Of a stretch of 64,000 nucleotides of DNA, positions 7,962 through 15,911 are shown piece by piece. The DNA lies in contig DAOUCA010000239.1 of the NCBI GenBank assembly GCA_034432375.1, positions 1 through 64,000 of the forward strand. The letters are read 5' to 3'. Both the position numbers and the translations under genes were made by a program. Below the pieces are notes generated by a model. It was not told the origin of the DNA, ran no database searches, and worked only from the letters and a program-made list of their open reading frames with translations. Positions within the stretch are counted from its first letter, which is position 1, and the number at the start of each line of letters is the position of its first letter. This stretch comes from JAHBVH01 sp034432375 (GTDB lineage: Bacteria; Chloroflexota; Anaerolineae; Caldilineales; Caldilineaceae).

Positions 7962-9272
7962 TTATTCGGTAACCAACCGCAGCAAGCGTCCGCCGCCCAT
8001 ATCGGTCAAGTAGAGTTCGCCAGCTTCGTCCTCGCCAAAAGAGCTAATCGTTATATCGCTATCGAGCAATTCAGCCGTCTGCCATGAGCCAGCTTGAGGC
8101 CAGGCCGCCCAAATGGTGCCGCTACAGTAATCCGCATAGAGGTAAACGCCCGTCAACGCTGGGTAGGCCGCGCCGCGATAGACGTAGCCACCGGTGATCG
8201 AACAGTGACCGCTGTGGCTATACTCGGCCACAGGTGGTATCAGGCCATTCTTGTCGCATTCGCTGCTGCCGTAACAGTGGGCTGCCTCCATGATTGGCCA
8301 GCCATAATTTTGGCCACCAGCGCTGCCGGCGGACGCGAAATCGACTTCTTCGTATTGATTCTGCCCCACATCGCCGATCCAGAGGTCGCCGGTGGTGCGG
8401 TCAAAGCTGTAGCGCCAGGGGTTGCGCAAGCCGACCGCCCAGATCTCGTCGCGCACATCGCTACCGTTCCAATCCACACCCACCCAAGGATTATCCACGG
8501 GGATGGTGTAGGGCACTGTTGGATCCGTTGTCACATCGAGGCGCAGCAGTTTGCCCAGCAACGTAGCGGGATTCTGACCGTTGCCATAGCGGTCACCGGA
8601 GCCGCCGCCATCACCCATACCAATATAGAGATAGCCATCGGGACCAAAGGCAACCATTCCCCCGTTGTGGTTGCTTGCCGGCTGATCTACCTGTAGAACC
8701 ACAAACTCACTGGTGGGATCAGCGGTTGGGGTTGCGCTCTCCGGTAGCCGTGTAAAGCGGGCCACGACCGTATCACCGCCGCTGTTGGCAGCGCTGTAAT
8801 TGACAAAGAAATAGCCACTGTCCGCATAGTTTGGCGCAAAGGCCAGCCCCAGCAGCCCTTGCTCATTCCCACTTGATGTGACACGATCGCTGATATCGAG
8901 AAAAGGCACCGGCAGCAGTACACCGGCGCGGATCACACGGATGGTGCCCGCCTTTTCCAGCAGATAGAGATCGCCACTGCCATCGGCAGCATGTGTCATG
9001 AAGACGGGTGTCGTCAACCCGTCGACAACTACTTCGGTCGACAAGGCGATAGCCTCCGGCTGGAACTCGATATTCATGGAGGCAGGTGCCACAGCGCTTG
9101 ACAAATCGCCGCCACCCTTGGTGCCAGTAGCAGAGGGCATGCGTATTGCCTCGACCCCAGTCATTGCGCAACCAGCCAACAGCAGCACGCCCAGTACAAA
9201 TAGAATACACGGACGAAGTGATACTATCCGCAGAAGTTGTTGGATACTGTTCAAGAAGCGACCCTTTCTCAA
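7962..9272 (-). CDS. PQQ-dependent sugar dehydrogenase (YliI/Asd-like), lipoprotein
   Basis: 436 residues of the soluble glucose/sorbosone dehydrogenase family, a six-bladed propeller that oxidises aldoses with PQQ and calcium outside the cytoplasm. The N-terminus has a hydrophobic stretch ending in the lipobox LLAGC (C35), so it should be anchored to the outer face of the membrane. Family motifs seen include LYLLEKAGTIRV, SNHNGGMVAFGPDGYLYIGM (with the likely catalytic His), LRNPWRYSFD and IGDVGQNQYEEVDF. Length is normal for the family. It is transcribed away from gatB, with 154 bases between the two starts. The sugar oxidised cannot be read from sequence. Confidence 0.88.
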   Translation of the reverse strand: MRKGRFLNSIQQLLRIVSLRPCILFVLGVLLLAGCAMTGVEAIRMPSATGTKGGGDLSSAVAPASMNIEFQPEAIALSTEVVVDGLTTPVFMTHAADGSGDLYLLEKAGTIRVIRAGVLLPVPFLDISDRVTSSGNEQGLLGLAFAPNYADSGYFFVNYSAANSGGDTVVARFTRLPESATPTADPTSEFVVLQVDQPASNHNGGMVAFGPDGYLYIGMGDGGGSGDRYGNGQNPATLLGKLLRLDVTTDPTVPYTIPVDNPWVGVDWNGSDVRDEIWAVGLRNPWRYSFDRTTGDLWIGDVGQNQYEEVDFASAGSAGGQNYGWPIMEAAHCYGSSECDKNGLIPPVAEYSHSGHCSITGGYVYRGAAYPALTGVYLYADYCSGTIWAAWPQAGSWQTAELLDSDITISSFGEDEAGELYLTDMGGGRLLRLVTE

Positions 9273-9426
9273 GACAACAGTTCGTGAGCCCCATTTTCAG
9301 GGCAAACCACCTTCAACTCTGCAAGAGACCTCCCAGTTGGTAGATCATTTGCCAATCTGCGCTGAATCATACATAATCGGTGAAGATATTCACTGTTTTT
9401 TCGCAAGCATCAGATCGTATAAGGCC

Positions 9427-10950
9427 ATGGCAACCGTAACCAAATCCACACCTGTCTCTACCGAAATCGCTTCTCATGTCACCGACTACGAATTGGTCGT
9501 TGGGATGGAAGTCCACGCGCAAGTACAAAGCCGCTCCAAGATGTTCTGTCGCTGTGCGACTGACTATGCCGGAGCCCCACCCAACACACGCGTCTGCCCG
9601 ATTTGTTTGGGCATGCCCGGTGTGCTGCCGGTGATCAATGCGGCAGCGGTGCAGGCAACGGTGAAGACCGGGCTGGCCCTCGGCTGTACGATCGCAGAAC
9701 GTGCAGTCTTTGCCCGTAAAAATTACACCTATCCGGACCTGCCCAAGGGCTACCAGATCTCACAATATGAGTTTCCCCAATGTGAAAATGGCCAGCTTGC
9801 GGTTGAGTTGGAAGATGGCAGCAAGCGCACGATTCGCATCCGGCGTGTTCACCTGGAGGAAGACACTGGTCGTTCGGTTCATTCCGGCCATTATTCCCTA
9901 ATTGATCTAAATCGCGCCGGCGCACCGCTCATGGAGATTGTCAGCGAGGCGGATATCCACAGCCCAGAGGAAGCCTATGCCTACCTGACTGAGTTGCGGG
10001 CGATCCTGCGCTACCTTGGGGTGAATAGTGGCGATATGGAAAAGGGTGCCCTGCGCTGTGAGCCGAATATTAGCGTTCGCACAGCGGAACAGAAGGCACG
10101 CGGCGAATATGGCACCAAGGTCGAGGTCAAAAATTTAAATAGCTTGCGCGCGGTCCGCAATGCCATCGCCTATGAGATGGCGCGCCAGATCGAGCTTTTG
10201 GAGAGTGGCGGCACCGTCGAGCAAGTCAATATGGGTTGGGACGATCAGCGGCAATGCACGGTCCTACAGCGCAGCAAAGAGAGTGCCCATGATTACCGCT
10301 ATTTCCCCGAACCGGATCTGCCACCGGTTGAAGTGAGCAGAGCAGAAGTTGCGGAGATCGCGGCGACCTTACCCGAATTACCGGCGGTAAAACGGGTGCG
10401 CTATGTGCAGGAGTGGCATCTGCGCCCCATCGAAGCCGAAACGCTAGCCGCGGAAAGCCTGGTTGCCCACTTCTTTGAAGCAGCCGTTGCCGCCTATGGC
10501 ACCCAGGAAGGCCGTCCCCAGCGCATGGCAAATTGGATGACCGGCGAACTCTTCCGCCTTTTATATGCCGATGGCGATGGCCAGGATCTGCGGCAGATTG
10601 CGCAGATCAAAGTAGCACCGACACAGCTAGCCGCGCTATTGACGCTGGTGGATGAAAAGGTCGTGAACCCCAATACTGGCAAACGCGTCCTGGAGGCTAT
10701 GTATCAGAGTGGCGATGAGCCAAAGGCGATCATCGAGCGCGAAGGGCTGGCGATGGTAAGCGATATATCGCTCATTGATGAAGAGATCCAGAAGATTCTA
10801 AATGGAAATCCCGAAGAATTGGCGCGCTATCGCGGGGGTGAGGAGAAGCTCTTTGGCTTCTTTATGGGGCTGGTAATGCGTGCGACCAAAGGCAAGGCCG
10901 ACCCCAATGCGGCCCGTCAGCGCTTGCAGGAGATGTTGCAGGAAGCGTAG
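9427..10950 (+). CDS. gatB: Aspartyl/glutamyl-tRNA amidotransferase subunit B
   Basis: GatB binds misacylated Glu-tRNA(Gln) or Asp-tRNA(Asn), activates the acid with ATP and, with GatA and GatC, converts it to the amide. The start ATG 9427 (507 residues) agrees with the family opening, YELVVGMEVHAQVQSRSKMF; a longer in-frame extension would overlap the divergent dehydrogenase gene and is not family-like. The zinc-type Cys residues are visible (FCRC and VCPICLG), as are GYQISQYEFP and LEEDTGRSVH of the cradle domain. The C-terminal YqeY-like tail (NPEELARYRGGEEKLFGFFMG) is intact. gatA and gatC are not in the window, so the subunits are encoded at separate sites. Confidence 0.97.
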   Translation: MATVTKSTPVSTEIASHVTDYELVVGMEVHAQVQSRSKMFCRCATDYAGAPPNTRVCPICLGMPGVLPVINAAAVQATVKTGLALGCTIAERAVFARKNYTYPDLPKGYQISQYEFPQCENGQLAVELEDGSKRTIRIRRVHLEEDTGRSVHSGHYSLIDLNRAGAPLMEIVSEADIHSPEEAYAYLTELRAILRYLGVNSGDMEKGALRCEPNISVRTAEQKARGEYGTKVEVKNLNSLRAVRNAIAYEMARQIELLESGGTVEQVNMGWDDQRQCTVLQRSKESAHDYRYFPEPDLPPVEVSRAEVAEIAATLPELPAVKRVRYVQEWHLRPIEAETLAAESLVAHFFEAAVAAYGTQEGRPQRMANWMTGELFRLLYADGDGQDLRQIAQIKVAPTQLAALLTLVDEKVVNPNTGKRVLEAMYQSGDEPKAIIEREGLAMVSDISLIDEEIQKILNGNPEELARYRGGEEKLFGFFMGLVMRATKGKADPNAARQRLQEMLQEA

Positions 10951-11062
10951 AAGAACGCTTTATAGCAAGCCAAAAAGTAAGTCTTTCGGCCACCTTGCTC
11001 TGTAAATGACGAATACTTCGCAAAAAGCTCGGTTTTGCAGGGGAGACAGAGAAGCTTTTAAG

Positions 11063-11114
11063 AGTTGGGGTAGAAGATTGGGTTGACAAACCCTGCTCTT
11101 CGCCCCAACTTTTT
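11063..11114. terminator. Intrinsic terminator between gatB and dnaJ
   Basis: AGTTGGGG (11063-11070) pairs with CCCCAACT (11103-11110); inner stems GAAG/CTTC and GGGTT/AACCC stabilise it and a T run follows. It lies between convergent genes and abuts the dnaJ stop codon, so it can serve both strands. Confidence 0.75.
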
Positions 11115-12084
11115 ACTTTACTTGGAGTTTGCGCAACTGCTCAAAGAGGGTGCGCTCTTCGTCGCTCAGCTTTTTGGGTAATTCGACCGCCACTTCAGCG
11201 AGCAAATCACCTCTTTGGTCGGGCTGTTTCAGATTGGGCATACCCAACCCCCGCAGGCGGAAGCTACGCCCATTCTGCGTGCCGGCAGGAATCGTCAATA
11301 CTACTGGTCGCTCTAAGGTAGGGATCTGCACTTCGCCTCCCAGAATAGCGGTATAGAGATCAACCGGCACAGTGACACGCAACGTATCTTCATCGCGCTT
11401 AAAGGTTGCATTGGGCAAGACCTCGACGTTGAGTAAAACATCCCCCTGGCCCACGGCCCCTTTCATGCGCACTTTGGAGCCGGTCCGCACACCACGCGGA
11501 ATTGTCGCCTGAATGCGTGTACCATCGCTGCTCTCTAAGGTGCGGGTTGTGCCCTGAAATGCCTCTTCCAATGTCACAGAGATCGATACTTCTTGCCGGC
11601 GCGCCTTGGTCCGCGCATAGGGATCAAAGTTACCGGCTGTCCGTCCTGGTGAGCCAGCGTAACGCCCACCACCGCCCATACCACCAAGATCACCCCCAAA
11701 GAGCGATTCAAAGAAGCTAGAAAAGCCGGAGCCGCCAAACATCTGCTCAAACTCTTCCGGCGACAGATTGCGGGCACGGTTACCACCTGCGCCCATGCCA
11801 CCGCCTGCCCCCATGCCACCCCAATTAAAATCTTCAGGGCGACCACCGGAACGGGTATATTGCTCCCACTGCGAACCAAAGCGATCATATTTGCTGCGCT
11901 TGTCGGCGTCAGACAGGACCGTATAGGCCTCGTTGATCTCTTTGAACTTGCGCTCCGCTTCTTCATTCCCTGGATTCTTATCGGGGTGATATTGCTGTGC
12001 CAACTTGCGAAAAGAGCGTTTGATCTCTTTTTCGTCGGCAGTGCGGGCTACCCCTAGAATCTGATAATAATCCTTATATTCCAT
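11113..12084 (-). CDS. dnaJ: DnaJ/CbpA-type co-chaperone without zinc finger
   Basis: 323 residues. The J domain (1-70) has the HPD motif in YHPDKN, which stimulates the DnaK ATPase. A Gly/Phe-rich linker (about 75-145) contains runs of Gly-Met. Two beta-barrel client domains follow (about 155-315). The CxxCxGxG zinc repeats of class A DnaJ are absent, so this is a class B or CbpA-like protein. It is the last gene of dnaK-grpE-dnaJ on the minus strand, 84 bases after grpE. A class A DnaJ may exist elsewhere in the genome. Confidence 0.93.
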   Translation of the reverse strand: MEYKDYYQILGVARTADEKEIKRSFRKLAQQYHPDKNPGNEEAERKFKEINEAYTVLSDADKRSKYDRFGSQWEQYTRSGGRPEDFNWGGMGAGGGMGAGGNRARNLSPEEFEQMFGGSGFSSFFESLFGGDLGGMGGGGRYAGSPGRTAGNFDPYARTKARRQEVSISVTLEEAFQGTTRTLESSDGTRIQATIPRGVRTGSKVRMKGAVGQGDVLLNVEVLPNATFKRDEDTLRVTVPVDLYTAILGGEVQIPTLERPVVLTIPAGTQNGRSFRLRGLGMPNLKQPDQRGDLLAEVAVELPKKLSDEERTLFEQLRKLQVK

Positions 12085-12168
12085 AACATTTCACTCTTCC
12101 CCGACCGGCGGGGTACTTTCGTTAATCACACGTTTGCGCTTTACAAGCTGCGCATCATCGTCTGTACT

Positions 12169-12960
12169 TTATGCGGCAACTTCATTACCAGCGCTGACGA
12201 CAACTCGAGCAGGTCGCAGCAGATTTTCTCCTTCAAGATAGCCAGCTTGGACCACTTGAGCAATATGATTGGCCGGAACGTCAGCAAGCGCAACTTGACC
12301 AATGGCCTCATGGCGAGTGGGATCAAACAGCTGCCCCAATGCCTCCATACGCTCAACCCCATAGCGCCGCAATGTATCCATAAAGGCACGCTGCGTCGAC
12401 TCAATGCTACTGATAAAGGAGTGCTGAAGCTCATCCCCAGTGGTTGCAGCATGTTGCAAAGCAAGATCCAAGTGGTCCGCCAATGGCAACATATCCAACA
12501 GAATTTGGTGCCGTGCTTCGGTGACCGATTGATTAAAACGCTGCTCCCAGCGCTTCCGCAAACTTTCCACCTCCGCCTGCAATTGCTGATAACGCTCCTG
12601 CCAGCTATCTGCCTCTTTTTCTTGCGGGGTACTCTCTGCTTGCTTTGCCGCAGCTTCCACTTGCTGCAACATCGCCTTGGTCCACATCAGTTCAGAATCG
12701 ATCTTCTTTATATCTTCACTCTGCCGTTTGAGCACCTCATCACGAACCTGCACCTCTTGCTCTTTGGCATGATATTGTTTCGTTAGTTCTGCAATCTGTC
12801 GGCTTTGTACTTCAAACCAATTTTGTAAATCCTGATAGGCCAGCACCAACTTTTCGTAATCCTCCAGTGTCGGCATCGAGTGTTCGCCATAAGGCGAGGG
12901 TGCCGACCGCGGACTGCGTTGATTGCGTCGCGGGTCTAGAGGATGATATGGATTTGCCAT
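12169..12960 (-). CDS. grpE: GrpE nucleotide exchange factor
   Basis: 263 residues, longer than most GrpE. A disordered N-terminus (HPLDPRRNQRSPRS) precedes a long coiled coil (about 30-165) and the C-terminal beta domain (FDPTRHEAIGQVALADVP ... GYLEGENLLRPARVVVS), which is characteristic of GrpE. It dimerises through the coiled coil and releases ADP from DnaK. A GAGGAAA ribosome site lies before ATG 12960. It is separated from dnaK by 323 structured bases, so it may have its own promoter or be adjusted by processing. Confidence 0.93.
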   Translation of the reverse strand: MANPYHPLDPRRNQRSPRSAPSPYGEHSMPTLEDYEKLVLAYQDLQNWFEVQSRQIAELTKQYHAKEQEVQVRDEVLKRQSEDIKKIDSELMWTKAMLQQVEAAAKQAESTPQEKEADSWQERYQQLQAEVESLRKRWEQRFNQSVTEARHQILLDMLPLADHLDLALQHAATTGDELQHSFISSIESTQRAFMDTLRRYGVERMEALGQLFDPTRHEAIGQVALADVPANHIAQVVQAGYLEGENLLRPARVVVSAGNEVAA

Positions 12961-13283
12961 ATACTCATTTCCTCTACGCTGAATCGCTGCACACTATAGT
13001 GAATAGCGACACAAGTTGTATCCAAATCCAGATATCTGCTGATAGACAACCGCTCTTGGCGTTGACTGCCAGGCGTTGTATAAGCCCTGTTCTAACAAAG
13101 AGGCGGAGCTTAAAGCCCCGCCCGTACCGCCTTTGTCAACGGTTAATCCAGCTAGACACAACCGATAGTTGAGGTTGAATCACGGCATGTTAAGCAACGC
13201 GTTCAACCTCAACTATACAATTGATTAACGGTTACCGTTTGTTCTCAACTCACCACTGTTGCAATAGATGCACGGTGGATTGG
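12961..13283. other. Structured dnaK-grpE intergenic region
   Basis: No gene. Two hairpins are visible. One has perfect 15-base arms at 13165-13179 and 13202-13216 (ATAGTTGAGGTTGAA and its complement). The other is nested: ACAAAG with GGCGG (13095-13106) pairs to CCGCCTTTGT (13127-13136), or alternatively GGCGGAGCTT (13102-13111) pairs with AAGCCCCGCC just downstream. They may mark a terminator or processing point within the heat-shock unit. No CIRCE element was seen here. Confidence 0.6.
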
Positions 13284-15188
13284 TTAGACCTGACGGAATT
13301 CACCTTCAACGACATCATCTTCCCCGCCCTCGGCGGCACCGCCGGTGGCTGGCCCAGTACCATTGGTCGCACCTTCAGCAGCCTGTTGGTACATCTGCTG
13401 CGTCAACGCATGGCTGGCCTGTTGCAATTTCTCGGTCAGGCTGCGGATGCGCTCGATATCGTCGCTATCTTTGACAGCCTTGAGTTCTTCAATCGTTTCA
13501 GTGATCTGGCCACGCTCGGTGCCCGGCACCTTGTCCCCTAATTCATTTAGGGTCTTTTCAGTCACATAGATCAGGTTATCGGCATTGTTGCGGGCCTCGA
13601 CCAAGTCGCGGCGCTTGCGGTCATCGCCCTCGTTGCTTTTGGCCTCATTCACCAAGCGATCAACTTCATCTTTTGACAGATTGGTTGACGCTGTAATCTT
13701 GATACTCTGTTCCTTATTGGTCGCCTTATCCTTGGCATGTACGCTCAAAATGCCATTGGCATCGATGTCAAAGGTCACTTCAACTTGCGGCACGCCACGG
13801 GGCGCCGCAGGAATCCCATCGAGACGGAAGTTGCCGAGCGTTTTGTTATCGTTCGCCATCTGCCGTTCACCCTGCAAGATGTGAATATCTACTGCACTTT
13901 GATTATCCGCAGCTGTGCTAAAGACTTCGCTCTTCTTGGTCGGAATCGTGGTATTGCGTGGGATCAAGGTTGTCATCACGCCACCCAACGTTTCCAAGCC
14001 CAAGCTCAACGGTGTGACGTCGAGCAGCAACAGATCGCTCACTTCCCCACCGAGCACGCCACCCTGAATGGCAGCACCCACGGCAACCACCTCATCGGGA
14101 TTTACACCCTTATGTGGTTCCTTGTTGGTCAGTTTGCGCACCAGATCCTGTACCATCGGCATACGCGTGGAACCACCGACCATGACTACCTCATCCAGCT
14201 TGTCGGCACTCAGGCCAGCATCGCGCAGGGCGCTGTGGAAAGGTTGCTTGCAGCGTTCCACCAGATCAGCAGTTAGCTGCTCAAATTTGCTACGAGTGAG
14301 CGTCAAGGCTAGATGTTTGGGCCCTGAGCTATCCGCCGTAATAAAGGGCAGGTTGATCTCACTTTGTGGTGTCGAAGAGAGTTCAATCTTTGCCTTCTCC
14401 GCCGCTTCACGCAGACGCTGTAATGCCTGGCGATCCTGGCTCAGATCAATACCTTGCTCCTTCTTGAACTCATCGATCAACCAACGCACGATGCGCTCAT
14501 CCCAGTCATCACCACCGAGGTGGGTGTCCCCATTGGTCGACTTCACTTCGATGACACCGTCGCCCACTTCGAGGACAGAGACATCAAAGGTACCACCACC
14601 AAGGTCAAAGACGAGAATCGTTTCATCGGTCTTCTTGTCAAGTCCATAAGCCACCGCGGCTGCGGTCGGCTCGTTGATAATTCGCAACACTTCCAGACCG
14701 GCAATTTGACCGGCATCCTTGGTCGCCTGCCGCTGACTATCGTTGAAATAAGCCGGCACCGTAATCACGGCCTGCTTAACCTCTTCGCCCAAATAAGCCT
14801 CGGCATCGCGCTTAAGCTTCCCAAGCACCATGGCGCTAATCTCTTGTGGTGTATACGAACGATTCTTCACCGGTATCGACACACGGGCATCATGATTGGG
14901 GCCCTCGGTGATGGTGTACGAAACCATCCCCTTCGTCTTTTCTGTCTCGGCATCGTCGACGCGACGGCCCATGAGACGCTTTACCGAATAAACTGTGTTT
15001 TCTGGATTTACTACGGCCTGCCGTTTGGCGGTAACACCAACCAATCGTTCACCACTCTTGGAAAAGGCGACGACGGATGGGGTCGTACGATTGCCTTCTG
15101 CGTTGGCAATTACCGTGGGATTGCCACCTTCCATCACAGCGACAACACTGTTTGTTGTACCTAAGTCAATTCCAATAATCTTACCCAT
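13284..15188 (-). CDS. dnaK: Chaperone DnaK (Hsp70)
   Basis: 634 residues, full length. The ATPase domain opens GKIIGIDLGTTNSVVAVM and shows further signatures LVFDLGGGTFDVSVLEVG and VVMVGGSTRMPMVQ. The substrate domain (VTPLSLGLETLGG, then VEVTFDIDANGILSV) and lid follow, ending in a Gly-rich tail with an acidic end (EGGEDDVVEGEF). A strong GGAGGA site precedes ATG 15188. It refolds proteins with GrpE and DnaJ, encoded next on the same strand. The upstream region has no visible CIRCE (TTAGCACTC) element, so the control mode is unknown. Confidence 0.98.
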   Translation of the reverse strand: MGKIIGIDLGTTNSVVAVMEGGNPTVIANAEGNRTTPSVVAFSKSGERLVGVTAKRQAVVNPENTVYSVKRLMGRRVDDAETEKTKGMVSYTITEGPNHDARVSIPVKNRSYTPQEISAMVLGKLKRDAEAYLGEEVKQAVITVPAYFNDSQRQATKDAGQIAGLEVLRIINEPTAAAVAYGLDKKTDETILVFDLGGGTFDVSVLEVGDGVIEVKSTNGDTHLGGDDWDERIVRWLIDEFKKEQGIDLSQDRQALQRLREAAEKAKIELSSTPQSEINLPFITADSSGPKHLALTLTRSKFEQLTADLVERCKQPFHSALRDAGLSADKLDEVVMVGGSTRMPMVQDLVRKLTNKEPHKGVNPDEVVAVGAAIQGGVLGGEVSDLLLLDVTPLSLGLETLGGVMTTLIPRNTTIPTKKSEVFSTAADNQSAVDIHILQGERQMANDNKTLGNFRLDGIPAAPRGVPQVEVTFDIDANGILSVHAKDKATNKEQSIKITASTNLSKDEVDRLVNEAKSNEGDDRKRRDLVEARNNADNLIYVTEKTLNELGDKVPGTERGQITETIEELKAVKDSDDIERIRSLTEKLQQASHALTQQMYQQAAEGATNGTGPATGGAAEGGEDDVVEGEFRQV

Positions 15189-15911
15189 TTTAATCTAATT
15201 TCCTCCAAAGTAGCTCACCCAGCAAAACAAACCTATAAAATCAGTCGTACTTTATCAGCTGTTCTTGACAAGTGAGCCTGCAAATATTTCAAGATGTGAC
15301 GGCCTGCTAACTACTGCTGCCATACTGCTTACCGTCTTTCTACAGATAGTTCTATTGTAATCCTGGGACATAAGTTTGGCGTATAGTTTGTATTAGCAAA
15401 GTGTTTGAATTTTTGATAAGTACTATGGCAAGTCCCAATACAATTCCAGGACAACGACTGCAACTCGCCAATTTAAACTTGGCTCGAGTTTAAATCTCTC
15501 GATTCGCCACAACTATGATATACTAAACCGATTGTACAAGAGTTACGCAGCCCACTGAGAATAAGTTGAGTGAGAATAAGTTGAGTGAGAATAAGTTAAA
15601 TAAGAATGGGTAGATGCTGTTACGGCAATTCTCTCTAGAACTTCATTCTCGGTATAATTCTCGGTATATCTGCGTAAAGATCAACGCACCTTTACAACTC
15701 TATCGTCTCAAAGTTTATGGTCGTTTTACGACCTTTGGTCTATTGCTTTTGCGAAGACCGTCGAAAATGGTCTATCTATCTTCTCTCCGCCCATTCCTTC
15801 ACCCCTTCCTTCACCCCTTCAGAAGGGCAGGGCTATAGAAGATATGACCATAGGATCCACAAATTGATACTGTTTATAAATCCTTTACTATACTATGGTG
15901 AATGAATTCGT
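15189..15911. other. Long divergent intergenic region dnaK versus NYN gene
   Basis: 723 bases without a convincing gene, AT-rich compared with its neighbours. It holds an inverted repeat TTTAAACT/AGTTTAAA (15472-15494), a 15-base tandem repeat (15556-15600), a duplicated TTCTCGGTATA at about 15645-15667, and a possible promoter for the NYN gene: TTGATA (15864-15869) and TATACT (15889-15894), with a long 19-base spacer. Confidence 0.5.
15556..15600. repeat. 15-base tandem repeat, three units
   Basis: TGAGAATAAGTTGAG occurs at 15556-15570 and 15571-15585, with a third unit ending in TAAA (15586-15600) and a decayed fourth. It lies about 310 bases before the NYN gene. Confidence 0.85.

Noticed and set aside
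8998..9426. Long N-terminal extension of GatB
   Set aside because: The extension overlaps the divergent dehydrogenase gene and does not resemble GatB, which starts at 9427.
13737..15164. Long reading frames antisense to dnaK
   Set aside because: They mirror dnaK codon bias, have no ribosome site and no protein-like composition.
15189..15420. CIRCE or HspR-type operator upstream of dnaK
   Set aside because: No TTAGCACTC/GAGTGCTAA or HAIR-like pair could be found; the AT-rich sequence gives only weak promoter matches.
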